The notes under the pieces: model-generated
What the model was told of the DNA's origin: nothing
Database searches by the model: none
The model's input: only the letters and a program-made list of their open reading frames with translations
Part shown: positions 55,417-63,607 of the stretch, one piece after another
Numbering within the stretch: position 1 is the stretch's first letter
Layout: each line of letters starts with the position of its first letter
Translations under genes and position numbers: made by a program
DNA from: a virus
Reading direction: 5' to 3' (one strand)
Virus record (IMG/VR): IMGVR_UViG_3300023179_000031
Location: 58,467-122,466 of that record
DNA length: 64,000 bases

Positions 55417-56397
55417 TCAGTCTGGGTTGCTATAATCAACAGCAAAGGTATTGTATGTTGAGTAACTATACTTTACTGTAGCATTGCCACCGCTGGCATC
55501 ACCGCCACCGTATGTTACAGACTTTAGATAGCATTTACTACCTAAATCTACATTATACCAACCGGCACCAACGGCGATAGAAACATCTTGTTCTGGAAGA
55601 TCATTAGTATTCTGATCAAAAGCTGTAGTTTCCATATTATTTTCATCAACAAGATATTCTATTTCAGCAGTAACTTCTACTGGATAATTTGGAATGCGAG
55701 CGTATGGAACCTTTTGACCAAGCTGTAGTAAATCTTCACGATTTAAATCCACACCAAGGGTAATAGATTGAACTTTCGAAGTGCCGTGTGGGAGAACCAT
55801 ACTTGTAACATCTCTTCTTGTTAAAACATGTCCATCAATTGGCTCATCAATTGTTGAAGGATCACCATCTATAATATTTGCAACATTAGTAGCAATATCT
55901 ACTAGCTGATCTGTAGACCACGCTTTGTGATTTCCTACAAGCGTGACAGATTCTGTAAGCTGACCATCAACGGGAAACTTATAAGAAACATTGTTTACGT
56001 ACATTCCGGTGCATTTTACTGTATGTAGCGGTGTGCTAACACCAGCATTTTCTGTGTCTTTGTAGATAGCAAACTGTACACATATTCTATTTTTACTATC
56101 AACAAGTAAATCACCACTAGGGGCGGCTATTGTATATGGGGTTGGGTGATTATCTAAAACTTTTTCTAAAGTGATCTCAATTTGTGGAATCTTGAGAACG
56201 CTATCGTAAATTTCAAGTTGACCCAATTCGAAAATATTGTCGAAATCAAAGGTAGTGTTTAAACCAATACTCTGAACACCATGAATAAATTGATAATCTG
56301 AAGCTTGCGGTTCAGCATATGCACCTTGGCTATCTGGTTTTTGTACGGCTATTGCCACGGCCTGACAAGCATAAAATGTACGATCATTTGTTGCCAT
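55417..56397 (-). CDS. Probable tail tube (major tail) protein
   Basis: The 326-aa protein has the length, position (before chaperone-like genes and the tape measure) and beta-rich pattern of tube proteins. It starts MATNDRTFYACQAVAIAVQ and then HGVQSIGLNTTFDFDNIFELGQLEIYD, a strand-and-loop segment common in tail tube folds, followed by VKCTGMYVNNVSYKFPVDG. It has its own probable promoter and is followed by an attenuator-like hairpin, which fits a protein needed in many copies. AGGAGA precedes the ATG. A sheath protein was not seen, so the tail is probably non-contractile. Confidence 0.6.
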   Translation of the reverse strand: MATNDRTFYACQAVAIAVQKPDSQGAYAEPQASDYQFIHGVQSIGLNTTFDFDNIFELGQLEIYDSVLKIPQIEITLEKVLDNHPTPYTIAAPSGDLLVDSKNRICVQFAIYKDTENAGVSTPLHTVKCTGMYVNNVSYKFPVDGQLTESVTLVGNHKAWSTDQLVDIATNVANIIDGDPSTIDEPIDGHVLTRRDVTSMVLPHGTSKVQSITLGVDLNREDLLQLGQKVPYARIPNYPVEVTAEIEYLVDENNMETTAFDQNTNDLPEQDVSIAVGAGWYNVDLGSKCYLKSVTYGGGDASGGNATVKYSYSTYNTFAVDYSNPD

Positions 56398-56417
56398 TAT
56401 ATCTCTCCTATGAAAGT

Positions 56418-56431
56418 TCTATAAAACTCTA
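56418..56431. repeat. Inverted repeat, copy 2, upstream of the tail tube gene
   Basis: TCTATAAAACTCTA on the plus strand, the exact reverse complement of 55396-55409. It overlaps the putative -10 box of the tube promoter. Confidence 0.8.
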
Positions 56432-56446
56432 ATTATTAATACACAA
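56418..56446 (-). promoter_or_regulatory. Putative promoter of the tail tube gene
   Basis: On the minus strand TTGTGT (56446-56441) and TATAGA (56423-56418) are 17 bp apart. The expected transcript start is near 56411, just before the AGGAGA site of the tail tube gene. Match to consensus is moderate. Confidence 0.35.
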
Positions 56447-56449
56447 AAA

Positions 56450-57424
56450 CTATATATTCGTTTGAATTACTTCTGTGGTGGTTCTAACAATACCTGCATA
56501 AAAATTAGTATTTATTAGGTCCATTCCTTGAACGGTAGAATTCTGTAGCCTAATCTTTTTAGACTTATATTTATCGATTAAATCTGGATATCTTAAAGCT
56601 CCAGAAACCGGGAAACCCCTATAATCTAGGGGCATATCTCCACTGTTTATTACTCTATTGCTATCAAACATGTATATAGTTTTATCATTTTGATATGATA
56701 CAATATCTACTAATTTATTTCTTGTTATTTCGTCTTCAGCTATGCAGTGAAATAGAACATCTGTACAAACCCACTGACCACCTCCAAGCTGAAAACCGCG
56801 CATTGTGCGCCTTGGAACAACCTCAACAGCTATAGCTGGAAGCTGTACTCTCATTTCTGCTGGTAAATCAAACTCGCCCTTGTTTATATTAATAAAACTA
56901 GGGTTTGGCTCTAAAGTTCTGTACTGTATTTCTCGTAGCCAAGGTAAATTATTGGCATATATAATATTAATATATTTATAACTGTATTCTGCCTGAACTT
57001 TACTTCCGGTTGGAATTGGGTTATCAAATACAACTCGACCATTATAATAATCTATTTTGTATGAATATTCACCAGTTGTGCTTACTGGATAAAAATCATC
57101 ATTAATATAGATTCCAGAGATTCCGGGATATGCTGGATCGTTTCCAACAATAGGTGCTGGATCATATGTAATTCCACTTTGCCAAACCCAGTTTTTCCTA
57201 AAACCTTCCCAAGCTACACCTTCTGTAAAATTAGTATTTCCAGACTTTCTTAGTGTACTATAATCTAAATTATCAGAAGATATCTCATTAAGAGAAACAT
57301 TGAAATAGTTGCCCTTTTGTAGCAATCCCCAATCTAAAAATTCTACAATATTATCCTGTAACTCATTATTTAGAGTTGTGTCAAAAATACTATTAATGCC
57401 GTCAATATTTAAATGATTTGCCAT
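56450..57424 (-). CDS. Virion structural protein in the connector/tail region
   Basis: The 324-aa protein is beta-rich and includes an Ig-like-looking middle (ISGIYINDDFYPVSTTGEYSYKIDYYNGRVVFDNPIPTGSKVQAEYSYKY, about residues 103-152). The later part (EVVPRRTMRGFQLGGGQWVCTDVLFHCIAEDEITRNKL) is conserved-looking. No family is named with certainty. It overlaps the preceding gene by one base and lies upstream of the tail tube, which suggests a neck, tail-terminator or tail component. Confidence 0.5.
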   Translation of the reverse strand: MANHLNIDGINSIFDTTLNNELQDNIVEFLDWGLLQKGNYFNVSLNEISSDNLDYSTLRKSGNTNFTEGVAWEGFRKNWVWQSGITYDPAPIVGNDPAYPGISGIYINDDFYPVSTTGEYSYKIDYYNGRVVFDNPIPTGSKVQAEYSYKYINIIYANNLPWLREIQYRTLEPNPSFININKGEFDLPAEMRVQLPAIAVEVVPRRTMRGFQLGGGQWVCTDVLFHCIAEDEITRNKLVDIVSYQNDKTIYMFDSNRVINSGDMPLDYRGFPVSGALRYPDLIDKYKSKKIRLQNSTVQGMDLINTNFYAGIVRTTTEVIQTNI

Positions 57425-58059
57425 TATGCCCCTATGGCGCTTTTGAGAATTGCTGCTATTTCAGCTTCTTGCGTTGGACCAATTAAAGCTCTGGTTATGA
57501 AGTTGTTTTTTTCTGTTCCAGCAAATTGAGGAGGGACTCTAAAAGCTCCACCACTAATCATATGACCAAGACCAGACCTTCCTACTCCAGACTTTGGATC
57601 ATATTGATAATTTACGATAATAATATTGTCACCGCGCTTTAATAACCAATCCATCCAGTGTAAATCTCCACCAGTGATTGATGTGTGTCCTTGTGGTATA
57701 TTGAGAATATTAAGAAAATTTGATGGTTGAAATTCTACAGTTATGCCACCTTGGAGTTTGCTGTTGAATTTAGTAATTTTTACCGTAATTGAATCTTGAA
57801 CTGCGTTTATTATGCTGCTAGTAACAGAAATTGCTTGACCGGGAAGTAAACCAAATTGTCCAGCCAAGGAATCTGGAGATGAGCTATTAAGCGAAATAAT
57901 TTCTGGTTGTGATAAAATCCATCCATTGATAAGATTTTTGCATTTTTGTAATATCTCTGTTTTTTTGTTGGATAACTCTTGATTTGCTAGATTAGCTATA
58001 GCTTCATTTACTTTTTTCTCTATTTCGGCTACTGAATCTAACAATTTAAGTGTTATCAT
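57424..58059 (-). CDS. Putative tail completion/connector protein
   Basis: The 211-aa protein starts with a helix (SVAEIEKKVNEAIANLANQEL) and has a C-terminal GVGRSGLGHMISGGAFRVPPQFAGTEKNNFITRAL segment. It lies among connector-like genes between the fibre-like genes and the tail tube. I chose ATG 58059, which overlaps the upstream stop (ATGA), over TTG 58071. Neck or tail completion is inferred from position and size. Confidence 0.45.
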   Translation of the reverse strand: MITLKLLDSVAEIEKKVNEAIANLANQELSNKKTEILQKCKNLINGWILSQPEIISLNSSSPDSLAGQFGLLPGQAISVTSSIINAVQDSITVKITKFNSKLQGGITVEFQPSNFLNILNIPQGHTSITGGDLHWMDWLLKRGDNIIIVNYQYDPKSGVGRSGLGHMISGGAFRVPPQFAGTEKNNFITRALIGPTQEAEIAAILKSAIGA

Positions 58060-58541
58060 ACTCTTTTCCAAAAACAGGCGAAATATCTGTCTTGTTTGAT
58101 GCCCATTGGTATAAATTCGCCAACTCTTTCAAATCTCATTTCTTTGTAATCTTTAATGTTTTTATGGGCTATTAGCTGTTTTGCTTTAAGCACATTTGGT
58201 AAATCAGACATTAAGCCAATGGTTTGAATAGATCCATCTGGTATTTTAATATCACTAGTTACTCCAATCCACTGTTTAGAATCCCAATATACTTTTAATT
58301 TAATATCAGTTAGAGTCTCTACTTCTTTAAATGTTTTGTGTCCAACATCATAAACTGAATTACCGCCAGTTCGGTGTGCATTAATTGAGTTTTTATTAGG
58401 AACATTGTTATTTGGATTGTATACAACTTCTTCTATTTTGTTAATGGAAACAAGTTGACATGTTACTCCAAAAATATCAAACGTAGAGTCTATTAACTCA
58501 TAGTATTTATCGAATACAGATTGTGAAATATTAAGTGGCAT
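58056..58541 (-). CDS. Putative head-tail connector or neck protein
   Basis: The 161-aa protein (MPLNISQSVFDKYYELIDSTFDIFGVTCQLVSINKIEEVVYNP) ends with RYFACFWKRV. Small basic beta-rich proteins in this place are often head-tail joining or tail-terminator proteins. No specific motif is visible. It overlaps the gene upstream by one base and the gene downstream by ATGA, so it is part of a tightly coupled set. Confidence 0.45.
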   Translation of the reverse strand: MPLNISQSVFDKYYELIDSTFDIFGVTCQLVSINKIEEVVYNPNNNVPNKNSINAHRTGGNSVYDVGHKTFKEVETLTDIKLKVYWDSKQWIGVTSDIKIPDGSIQTIGLMSDLPNVLKAKQLIAHKNIKDYKEMRFERVGEFIPMGIKQDRYFACFWKRV

Positions 58542-59905
58542 TATACTATTTTGTGCGCTGTAATGTAAAAATCTAATGTTTGACTAGTAGATGAAGAACT
58601 TCCACAGTTATAAAATACTGATGATATTGTGTTTGTGCCACTTGGGAATGAATAAGTAAGTAGAACGTTATTATTAAGCATTACGCTTGGGCTTACATTA
58701 ACAGAATATGGTTGACCAGATATAATTCCAGAAACCGTAAACGAAGTTGCGTATGTGCTATTTGCGGAAATAACTGGTATTGTTTTATTAACTACTTTAT
58801 AAATTGGAGTGATGTTGTTAATATTACCAGATGTTGTAGTTATAAAATCTTCTAATCTACCACTAGCTGCCGTAACATAATCATCAAATCTGCTTTCACC
58901 GCTAGCAATTGAAGCATTGAGCATAACAATGCCGCTATTGTGTTGTTGCTGTAATGATCCAGAAACAGCGGTGATTCTGTCTGTGAAGTTAGTATTTAGT
59001 GCGCCAGATGCGCTAGTAAGTTGTGTAAATGTGGCATATATGCTTGTAAGATCTGGAATATCTTCTAGTACTAAATTTCTAAAACTTGGATATCCCGGTT
59101 GACAAGGTGGTGCGCATGATGCTGGCGGGCCAGCAAAAACACTGCCAGCATTTTGTTTCTTAAGTAGAATATACTGATTAACAACACCGCTAAGTTCTAG
59201 AACAGCATCGCTACCAGTGAGTTGACCAATAAGGCTTTGAGAATATGCGTACCCATCAAGTCTATTCTTTTCGAAGTGCTGAAATTGAGTACCCCCGGGG
59301 TAGTTTGACTCATTGCCATTTGCTGGTTGAAAATATACACCAGTTGATCCAACATAATATCCAGAAGCGCGAATAGCTGAACTAACGCCACCATCTCCAC
59401 CAATATCTATGCCATATGTTGGATATGTCTTCTGTAGTCCGAGAGAATTAAATGTAGCATCCCAAATAATATTTGAGTCATAGTTTAGGATATTTTCCGA
59501 ATCCCAGATTGCTAGCCCTTTACGTTGTGGAACTTGTAATCCACCTAAACCAGAACCCATCATAACTGCATGAGTGGCTGGATATGTAACATATACCTCT
59601 TTAGTGCCGGGAGGAAAACTTACTAAGCCATTACTATTGCTACTTCTAATTGGGGTTCTATTAGAGAGTGTATCATATGTAATTGCATCTCCATTATCGT
59701 AATCGGCTCTTAGCAAAATACCAGAACCTATCTCATAATTTGTGCCATCTGTAACAGCATAAATTACTGGAGAATTATGACTATACACTGATGCAAAAGA
59801 ACTAAAACCAACGGCGGCTCCAGCTAAACCAAGATTGCCAGTGCCTACAGTGTAGCTTACTTCTTTAATGCGATCATATAAATTAACTAGATTTTGATTA
59901 GGCAC
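58541..59905 (-). CDS. Fibre-like virion protein
   Basis: The 454-aa protein has an N-terminal beta-rich region with many Gly/Ser/Asn turns, a cysteine cluster (CAPPCQPGYPSFRNLVLEDIPDL, about residues 258-280), then a helical coiled-coil-like segment with SGALNTNF and SGRLEDF repeats (about 290-365). The C-terminal strands look like a closing beta domain. The layout (globular, coiled stalk, small domain) resembles tail fibres or head decoration proteins. Partner proteins are not known. Confidence 0.5.
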   Translation of the reverse strand: MPNQNLVNLYDRIKEVSYTVGTGNLGLAGAAVGFSSFASVYSHNSPVIYAVTDGTNYEIGSGILLRADYDNGDAITYDTLSNRTPIRSSNSNGLVSFPPGTKEVYVTYPATHAVMMGSGLGGLQVPQRKGLAIWDSENILNYDSNIIWDATFNSLGLQKTYPTYGIDIGGDGGVSSAIRASGYYVGSTGVYFQPANGNESNYPGGTQFQHFEKNRLDGYAYSQSLIGQLTGSDAVLELSGVVNQYILLKKQNAGSVFAGPPASCAPPCQPGYPSFRNLVLEDIPDLTSIYATFTQLTSASGALNTNFTDRITAVSGSLQQQHNSGIVMLNASIASGESRFDDYVTAASGRLEDFITTTSGNINNITPIYKVVNKTIPVISANSTYATSFTVSGIISGQPYSVNVSPSVMLNNNVLLTYSFPSGTNTISSVFYNCGSSSSTSQTLDFYITAHKIV

Positions 59906-59921
59906 TTGTTATCTCCATTTA

Positions 59922-60872
59922 TTATGGATTGTTTTCGATGGTTACGCCGGTTGATGGAATGACTCCACTAGCATTGCCAAATATCACAAGATCATTTACT
60001 GCGGCGTCAACGAATGAGCCAGCAGCATTTAAAACTTGGAAAGTGATGTAGTCTTTATTTCTTTCTACAATACCGACAGTATTATTTGAAAAGTCTTCAC
60101 CACTATCGTTATCATTTCTTGCATTGCTATTTGCTACAGCTACATAATTTGCATCAGAAAAAGTATTAGGCTTGAAAAAGATCTTAAACTTGCCGGGGCT
60201 TGTTGGGCCAAGCGGGCGTTGTAGCTTAACAATATTATATGAAGAAAGAACTTCCATATTTCCAGAACCATTAAATCTAATCCAAGCTTGTGCTGCACCC
60301 TTTGCTGTTGGCATCATACTGTTATCAACATCAAATTTTACAGTTGTGCCACTACCAATATGCATAACTTCCTCGTCAGCATCTACATACTGAAAAGAAA
60401 TTCCATGCATTCTATTAGTCATGGTTACGCCGCTAGCATTAATCCAATTATTTGGACCACCCATTCCCAAATTACCATTCATATTTCTATTACCGGTCAA
60501 TTTAAGATACTGTGTGTGTGGATCGCCAAGAGTCAAGCCGGCTAGTCCATTATGCTGGATACCAGTAGAACCGGGGTAAGGCTCTATTTGAATACCATTA
60601 TTTCCAACAACATTAGCAAATTGAACTCCAGATTCAACAATAAGAATACCACCATCGATATTTTGTGGATCTGAGTCATTTACCTTGACTCTAACATCTT
60701 TTACGAAGGGATGAGTTGCATCAAAATCACCACTAGCCACAATGTACTTTAATGACTCAATAATATCTAACATATTCTGTCTAACATCTCTAGCAGAGAT
60801 AAGACCGGCATTATTGTCGGCTAGATCTGTTTGAATATTTGTGCGAATAATTTGATCACTTAAAACTGTCAT
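59922..60872 (-). CDS. Tail fibre or fibre-base protein
   Basis: The 316-aa protein contains LTLGDPHTQYLKLTGNRNMNGNLGMGG (about residues 113-139). The GDPHTQYL element is common in phage tail fibre shafts. The N-terminal helix-rich start (SDQIIRTNIQTDLADNN) may anchor it to the tail or to another fibre protein. The C-terminal part is beta-rich (FKIFFKPNTFSDANYVAVANS). It lies among other fibre-like genes. Confidence 0.55.
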   Translation of the reverse strand: MTVLSDQIIRTNIQTDLADNNAGLISARDVRQNMLDIIESLKYIVASGDFDATHPFVKDVRVKVNDSDPQNIDGGILIVESGVQFANVVGNNGIQIEPYPGSTGIQHNGLAGLTLGDPHTQYLKLTGNRNMNGNLGMGGPNNWINASGVTMTNRMHGISFQYVDADEEVMHIGSGTTVKFDVDNSMMPTAKGAAQAWIRFNGSGNMEVLSSYNIVKLQRPLGPTSPGKFKIFFKPNTFSDANYVAVANSNARNDNDSGEDFSNNTVGIVERNKDYITFQVLNAAGSFVDAAVNDLVIFGNASGVIPSTGVTIENNP

Positions 60873-60883
60873 TTTCTTCTCCT

Positions 60884-61405
60884 TTAGTATCTAAAATATC
60901 CACCCCTAAGATCGCTATCGCTATAATTTCTAGTAACAAAATCGCTTGCTGGACTGTATGGACCAAGAATTGCCTTGCCAGCTATACTGTTACCAGCGCG
61001 ATAGTTCATCAAGGCTTGACTATATTTATCGTTTAAATCTTTGTATAATGTTAATAGAGTGCTAGAAACGCCACGTAAATCTATTGCTGATGGACCATCT
61101 TTAATAGATATTGCATTACCAGACTCTGTTCTTACTTCGCTTCCAATTATAAGACATGCTGATTTTAATGTCACAAGTGTGATAAAAGCATCATCTTTTG
61201 TATCTGTATCTGTTGGATCTGGAGATAAAGAACATTGCTCAATATTAATTGAGTATGTATTACCAAAATCGGTGTCCAACGTAATTAATTGTGCGGAAAC
61301 AAGCACGGTTGTTTCTATACGTTTTAAGCTATATTTATAATTTGCTGGATCTAGATCATTGACTAGATACCTGACCATCGTTGATATTTGGCCTTGCCAT
61401 GACAT
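60884..61405 (-). CDS. Small connector-like virion protein
   Basis: The 173-aa protein (MSWQGQISTMVRYLVNDLDP) starts with a helix-rich segment and ends GPYSPASDFVTRNYSDSDLRG. This pattern resembles head-tail connector proteins of siphophages, but the identity is not certain. It is 11 bases from its neighbours on each side. Confidence 0.45.
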   Translation of the reverse strand: MSWQGQISTMVRYLVNDLDPANYKYSLKRIETTVLVSAQLITLDTDFGNTYSINIEQCSLSPDPTDTDTKDDAFITLVTLKSACLIIGSEVRTESGNAISIKDGPSAIDLRGVSSTLLTLYKDLNDKYSQALMNYRAGNSIAGKAILGPYSPASDFVTRNYSDSDLRGGYFRY

Positions 61406-61416
61406 AGTTTTCTCTT

Positions 61417-61722
61417 TTATAGGTTACAGGACACTTGGAATGAATAAATATCCGTATAATACGTTCCACTTGGTAAAGATACTCTACCTTGTAGTTTGTA
61501 CAACCCCGGTTCATCAAGGTCGCCAGCAACTGTATCATAGTATACTTTTCCATCGGTGCCATTGGTCAATAAAGTTCCAGATCTATAAATAACTGTATCG
61601 CTGGGCTTTTTAAATGTCATCGAAATAACAGAAGCATTAGAAATATTAACTATATCACCGCAATCTTTGATTGTAGCTAAAAATCTTGTTCCAATATCAT
61701 TTACGTGTATTTCGCTGCACAT
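61417..61722 (-). CDS. BppU-N-like small virion protein
   Basis: The 101-aa protein matches the shape of the BppU N-terminal domain: IHVNDIGTRFLATIKDCG, a strand pair (VISMTFKKPSDTVIYRSG), then DEPGLYKLQGRVSLPSGTYYTDIYSFQV. In baseplate upper proteins this domain attaches adhesion parts to the tail. The protein is small, so it may be a stand-alone attachment module. The start follows one base after a small 20-codon frame, which suggests translational coupling. Confidence 0.5.
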   Translation of the reverse strand: MCSEIHVNDIGTRFLATIKDCGDIVNISNASVISMTFKKPSDTVIYRSGTLLTNGTDGKVYYDTVAGDLDEPGLYKLQGRVSLPSGTYYTDIYSFQVSCNL

Positions 61723-61782
61723 GTTATCTCTTAAAGGTTATTTGAACTGTTTTTAGTATTGATAGAGTGCATTCTATTATTG

Positions 61783-61953
61783 TCATAATATTACAGTTTT
61801 GTTTTGTTCTATATTTAATGTGAATTCTATCTTTTTTAATATTGATGCTAAAATAGTTGAATTTCTGCTTATATTTAAGGTTATTTCAAAAACTTCTCCA
61901 TTTCGATATATTATGTCAGAAGTACAGAATGGTAGTAGGCTGAAAATAAACAT
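61783..61953 (-). CDS. Small 56-aa protein
   Basis: ATG at 61953 follows an AGGG-containing leader. The product (MFIFSLLPFC ... FEITLNISRN ... FTLNIEQNKTVIL) shows two similar strand segments (ITLNIS and FTLNIE). Its stop overlaps, as ATGA, the start of a 20-codon frame (61786-61724) that continues the same strand theme and ends one base before the next gene. It occupies most of a stretch (61723-61991) that otherwise holds no gene. Confidence 0.45.
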   Translation of the reverse strand: MFIFSLLPFCTSDIIYRNGEVFEITLNISRNSTILASILKKIEFTLNIEQNKTVIL

Positions 61954-61991
61954 ATTTTGCCCTGTAATCTCTATTTAGTTATACACCATAA

Positions 61992-62312
61992 CTATAATGT
62001 TGATGATTCTATCCAAGTGCCTGTATTTTCGTCTATAACATAATTATCTCCGGGACAAGGTGGTATGAAAGCCCCTTCTGGAGAGTTAATATCATCTCTA
62101 AAAACAAAGCCTATACCAGCATAATTCATACGATATGGAGTTCCTCCACTAGTATGTTTTCCGTTAATGGTATTATAACTTGTTCGTTTACATTTTTGGC
62201 TCCGAAAATTTCCATAATATTCTTCCCAGTCAATATTATCTTCATTTTCGTTTTTACCAACTATAACTTCAGTAACAACATTGTTTTCATCTAAAAATGC
62301 GTAATGTGCCAT
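61992..62312 (-). CDS. Small conserved virion-associated protein (MAHYAFL type)
   Basis: The 106-aa protein begins MAHYAFLDENNVVTEVIVG and has DWEEYYGNF, CKRTSYNT, GGTPYRMNYAGIGF and FIPPCP, in the order I recall from a small protein family common in aquatic phages, often near tail genes. Function is unknown. I chose ATG 62312 with AAGGA upstream rather than a TTG at 62330. Confidence 0.65.
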   Translation of the reverse strand: MAHYAFLDENNVVTEVIVGKNENEDNIDWEEYYGNFRSQKCKRTSYNTINGKHTSGGTPYRMNYAGIGFVFRDDINSPEGAFIPPCPGDNYVIDENTGTWIESSTL

Positions 62313-62326
62313 ATGGTTTTTCCTTA

Positions 62327-63208
62327 TCAATTAAAAGTAACTGTTCCAGTTCCCGCTGTAATACTAATGACACGATCTGTTCCAGACATTGTAGAGGTGT
62401 ATGTAAGACCAGCACTTATGGTAATTTGTGCTAATGACGCATTCCAACGAAGAACTACAATTCCGCTACCACCACTACCGCTACCTAGAAGTCCGGTAAA
62501 ACCACCGCTTCCGCCACCCCCACCCCCAGTATTTGCTGTGCCATTCGTTGCAGCAGCAGTTGAGCCGCCACCAGTACCGCCTCCACCGCTTCCACCATTG
62601 CCACCAACTCCACTCGCCGTTTGCGTACCACCACCGCCGCCGCCAGCAAGCGTAGTAGCAGTTGCCATAATATTAGTGACTTTACCAGCGCCTCCATCTC
62701 CTCCATTTGTCGTACCACTAGCAACTCCTGCGGAACCCGCTCCTCCACCACCGCCGCCTCTTAGATTACCATTCCCAAGAGCGCCATTATTACCCTGTGT
62801 GCTAGAAAGAGTCAAGCCTTGATTTTGGCTTGCTACAAGAACTGTACCGGGACCACTTCCACCATATCTACCAGCGCCGTTTACATCTTGCCACCCACCA
62901 CCAACGGCAACAATTGAATCAAATCGTGAAGGACTTCCTTGACTGCCAGTAGAGCTTGTTGCCCCACCAGCGCCAATGCTAACTGTGTATACAGATCCTA
63001 GCGAGATACCAAGTGTCTGTTCAAGCATACCACCAGCGCCGCCACCTCCGCGAGCAACGCCTGAAGCTGAAACTGTAGCAGGCGATCCACCTCCAGCAAC
63101 AACAACTACTTGTAAAGGAAGTAATTTTCTTGCGTCAGCTACACCAGAAAATGGACCTTGTATTGGAGTTACAATTTGTCCACCTAACCCATAGATTCCC
63201 GGATTCAT
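62327..63208 (-). CDS. Glycine-rich tail adhesin-like protein
   Basis: After an N-terminal region (MNPGIYGLGGQIVTPIQG ... QVVVVAGGGSPATVSASGVARGGGGAGG) most of the protein (about residues 45-250) is repeated Gly-rich sequence with short GGGG/GSG/NGG runs. A final beta-rich segment (GIVVLRWNASLAQITISAGLTYTSTMSG) follows. Phage adhesins with polyglycine-rich domains bind host surface proteins and vary in these loops. It lies between two fibre-related genes and overlaps the upstream gene by one base. The DNA here is richer in G and C than its surroundings because of Gly codons. Confidence 0.6.
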   Translation of the reverse strand: MNPGIYGLGGQIVTPIQGPFSGVADARKLLPLQVVVVAGGGSPATVSASGVARGGGGAGGMLEQTLGISLGSVYTVSIGAGGATSSTGSQGSPSRFDSIVAVGGGWQDVNGAGRYGGSGPGTVLVASQNQGLTLSSTQGNNGALGNGNLRGGGGGGAGSAGVASGTTNGGDGGAGKVTNIMATATTLAGGGGGGTQTASGVGGNGGSGGGGTGGGSTAAATNGTANTGGGGGGSGGFTGLLGSGSGGSGIVVLRWNASLAQITISAGLTYTSTMSGTDRVISITAGTGTVTFN

Positions 63209-63591
63209 TATAAATCTGCTCCCAAAGCTGTAACATGAGTAGCTTGAGATACTGATGTTGTTACTCTAATTGACCATGACGCATTAGGAAGGATTAAATT
63301 ATTGTAGGTTATAGAAACACGATTCTGTGCTAATGTGCTAGAACCCGTTACGGCTGTTACTGTTACTTCATCAAATAACCAATAATTTGATCCATCATAT
63401 AAAAATATTCTAACAATAGCAGCACTACTTGTTGCTGCATTTTTAACTACTATTTCTGCTATTCTGGTTCCTGTGCTAGCTCCTGTAATCAATGATCCTA
63501 CGTTCGTTGGTGACGTATAACTAGAATCGGCAGTAGCAATAGAAACTGCTCCTATTCTTGGTGTAACAGCAAATTGTGGACTAGTTGCCAT
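63208..63591 (-). CDS. Small beta-rich virion protein
   Basis: The 127-aa protein (MATSPQFAVTPRIGAVSIATADSSYTSPTNVGSLITGASTGTRI) is a compact beta-sandwich-like sequence with VRIFLYDGSNYWLFDEVTV (about residues 60-78) and a terminal SIRVTTSVSQATHVTALG. Such small proteins are frequent beside tail fibre genes. It may decorate the fibre or form part of its knob. AGGAGAATATT precedes the ATG. Confidence 0.55.
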   Translation of the reverse strand: MATSPQFAVTPRIGAVSIATADSSYTSPTNVGSLITGASTGTRIAEIVVKNAATSSAAIVRIFLYDGSNYWLFDEVTVTAVTGSSTLAQNRVSITYNNLILPNASWSIRVTTSVSQATHVTALGADL

Positions 63592-63607
63592 AATATTCTC
63601 CTATATT

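Noticed and set aside
62304-62822. 172-aa proline-rich frame on the plus strand
   Set aside because: It is the antisense of glycine codons in the adhesin gene. It has no ribosome site or recognisable domain.
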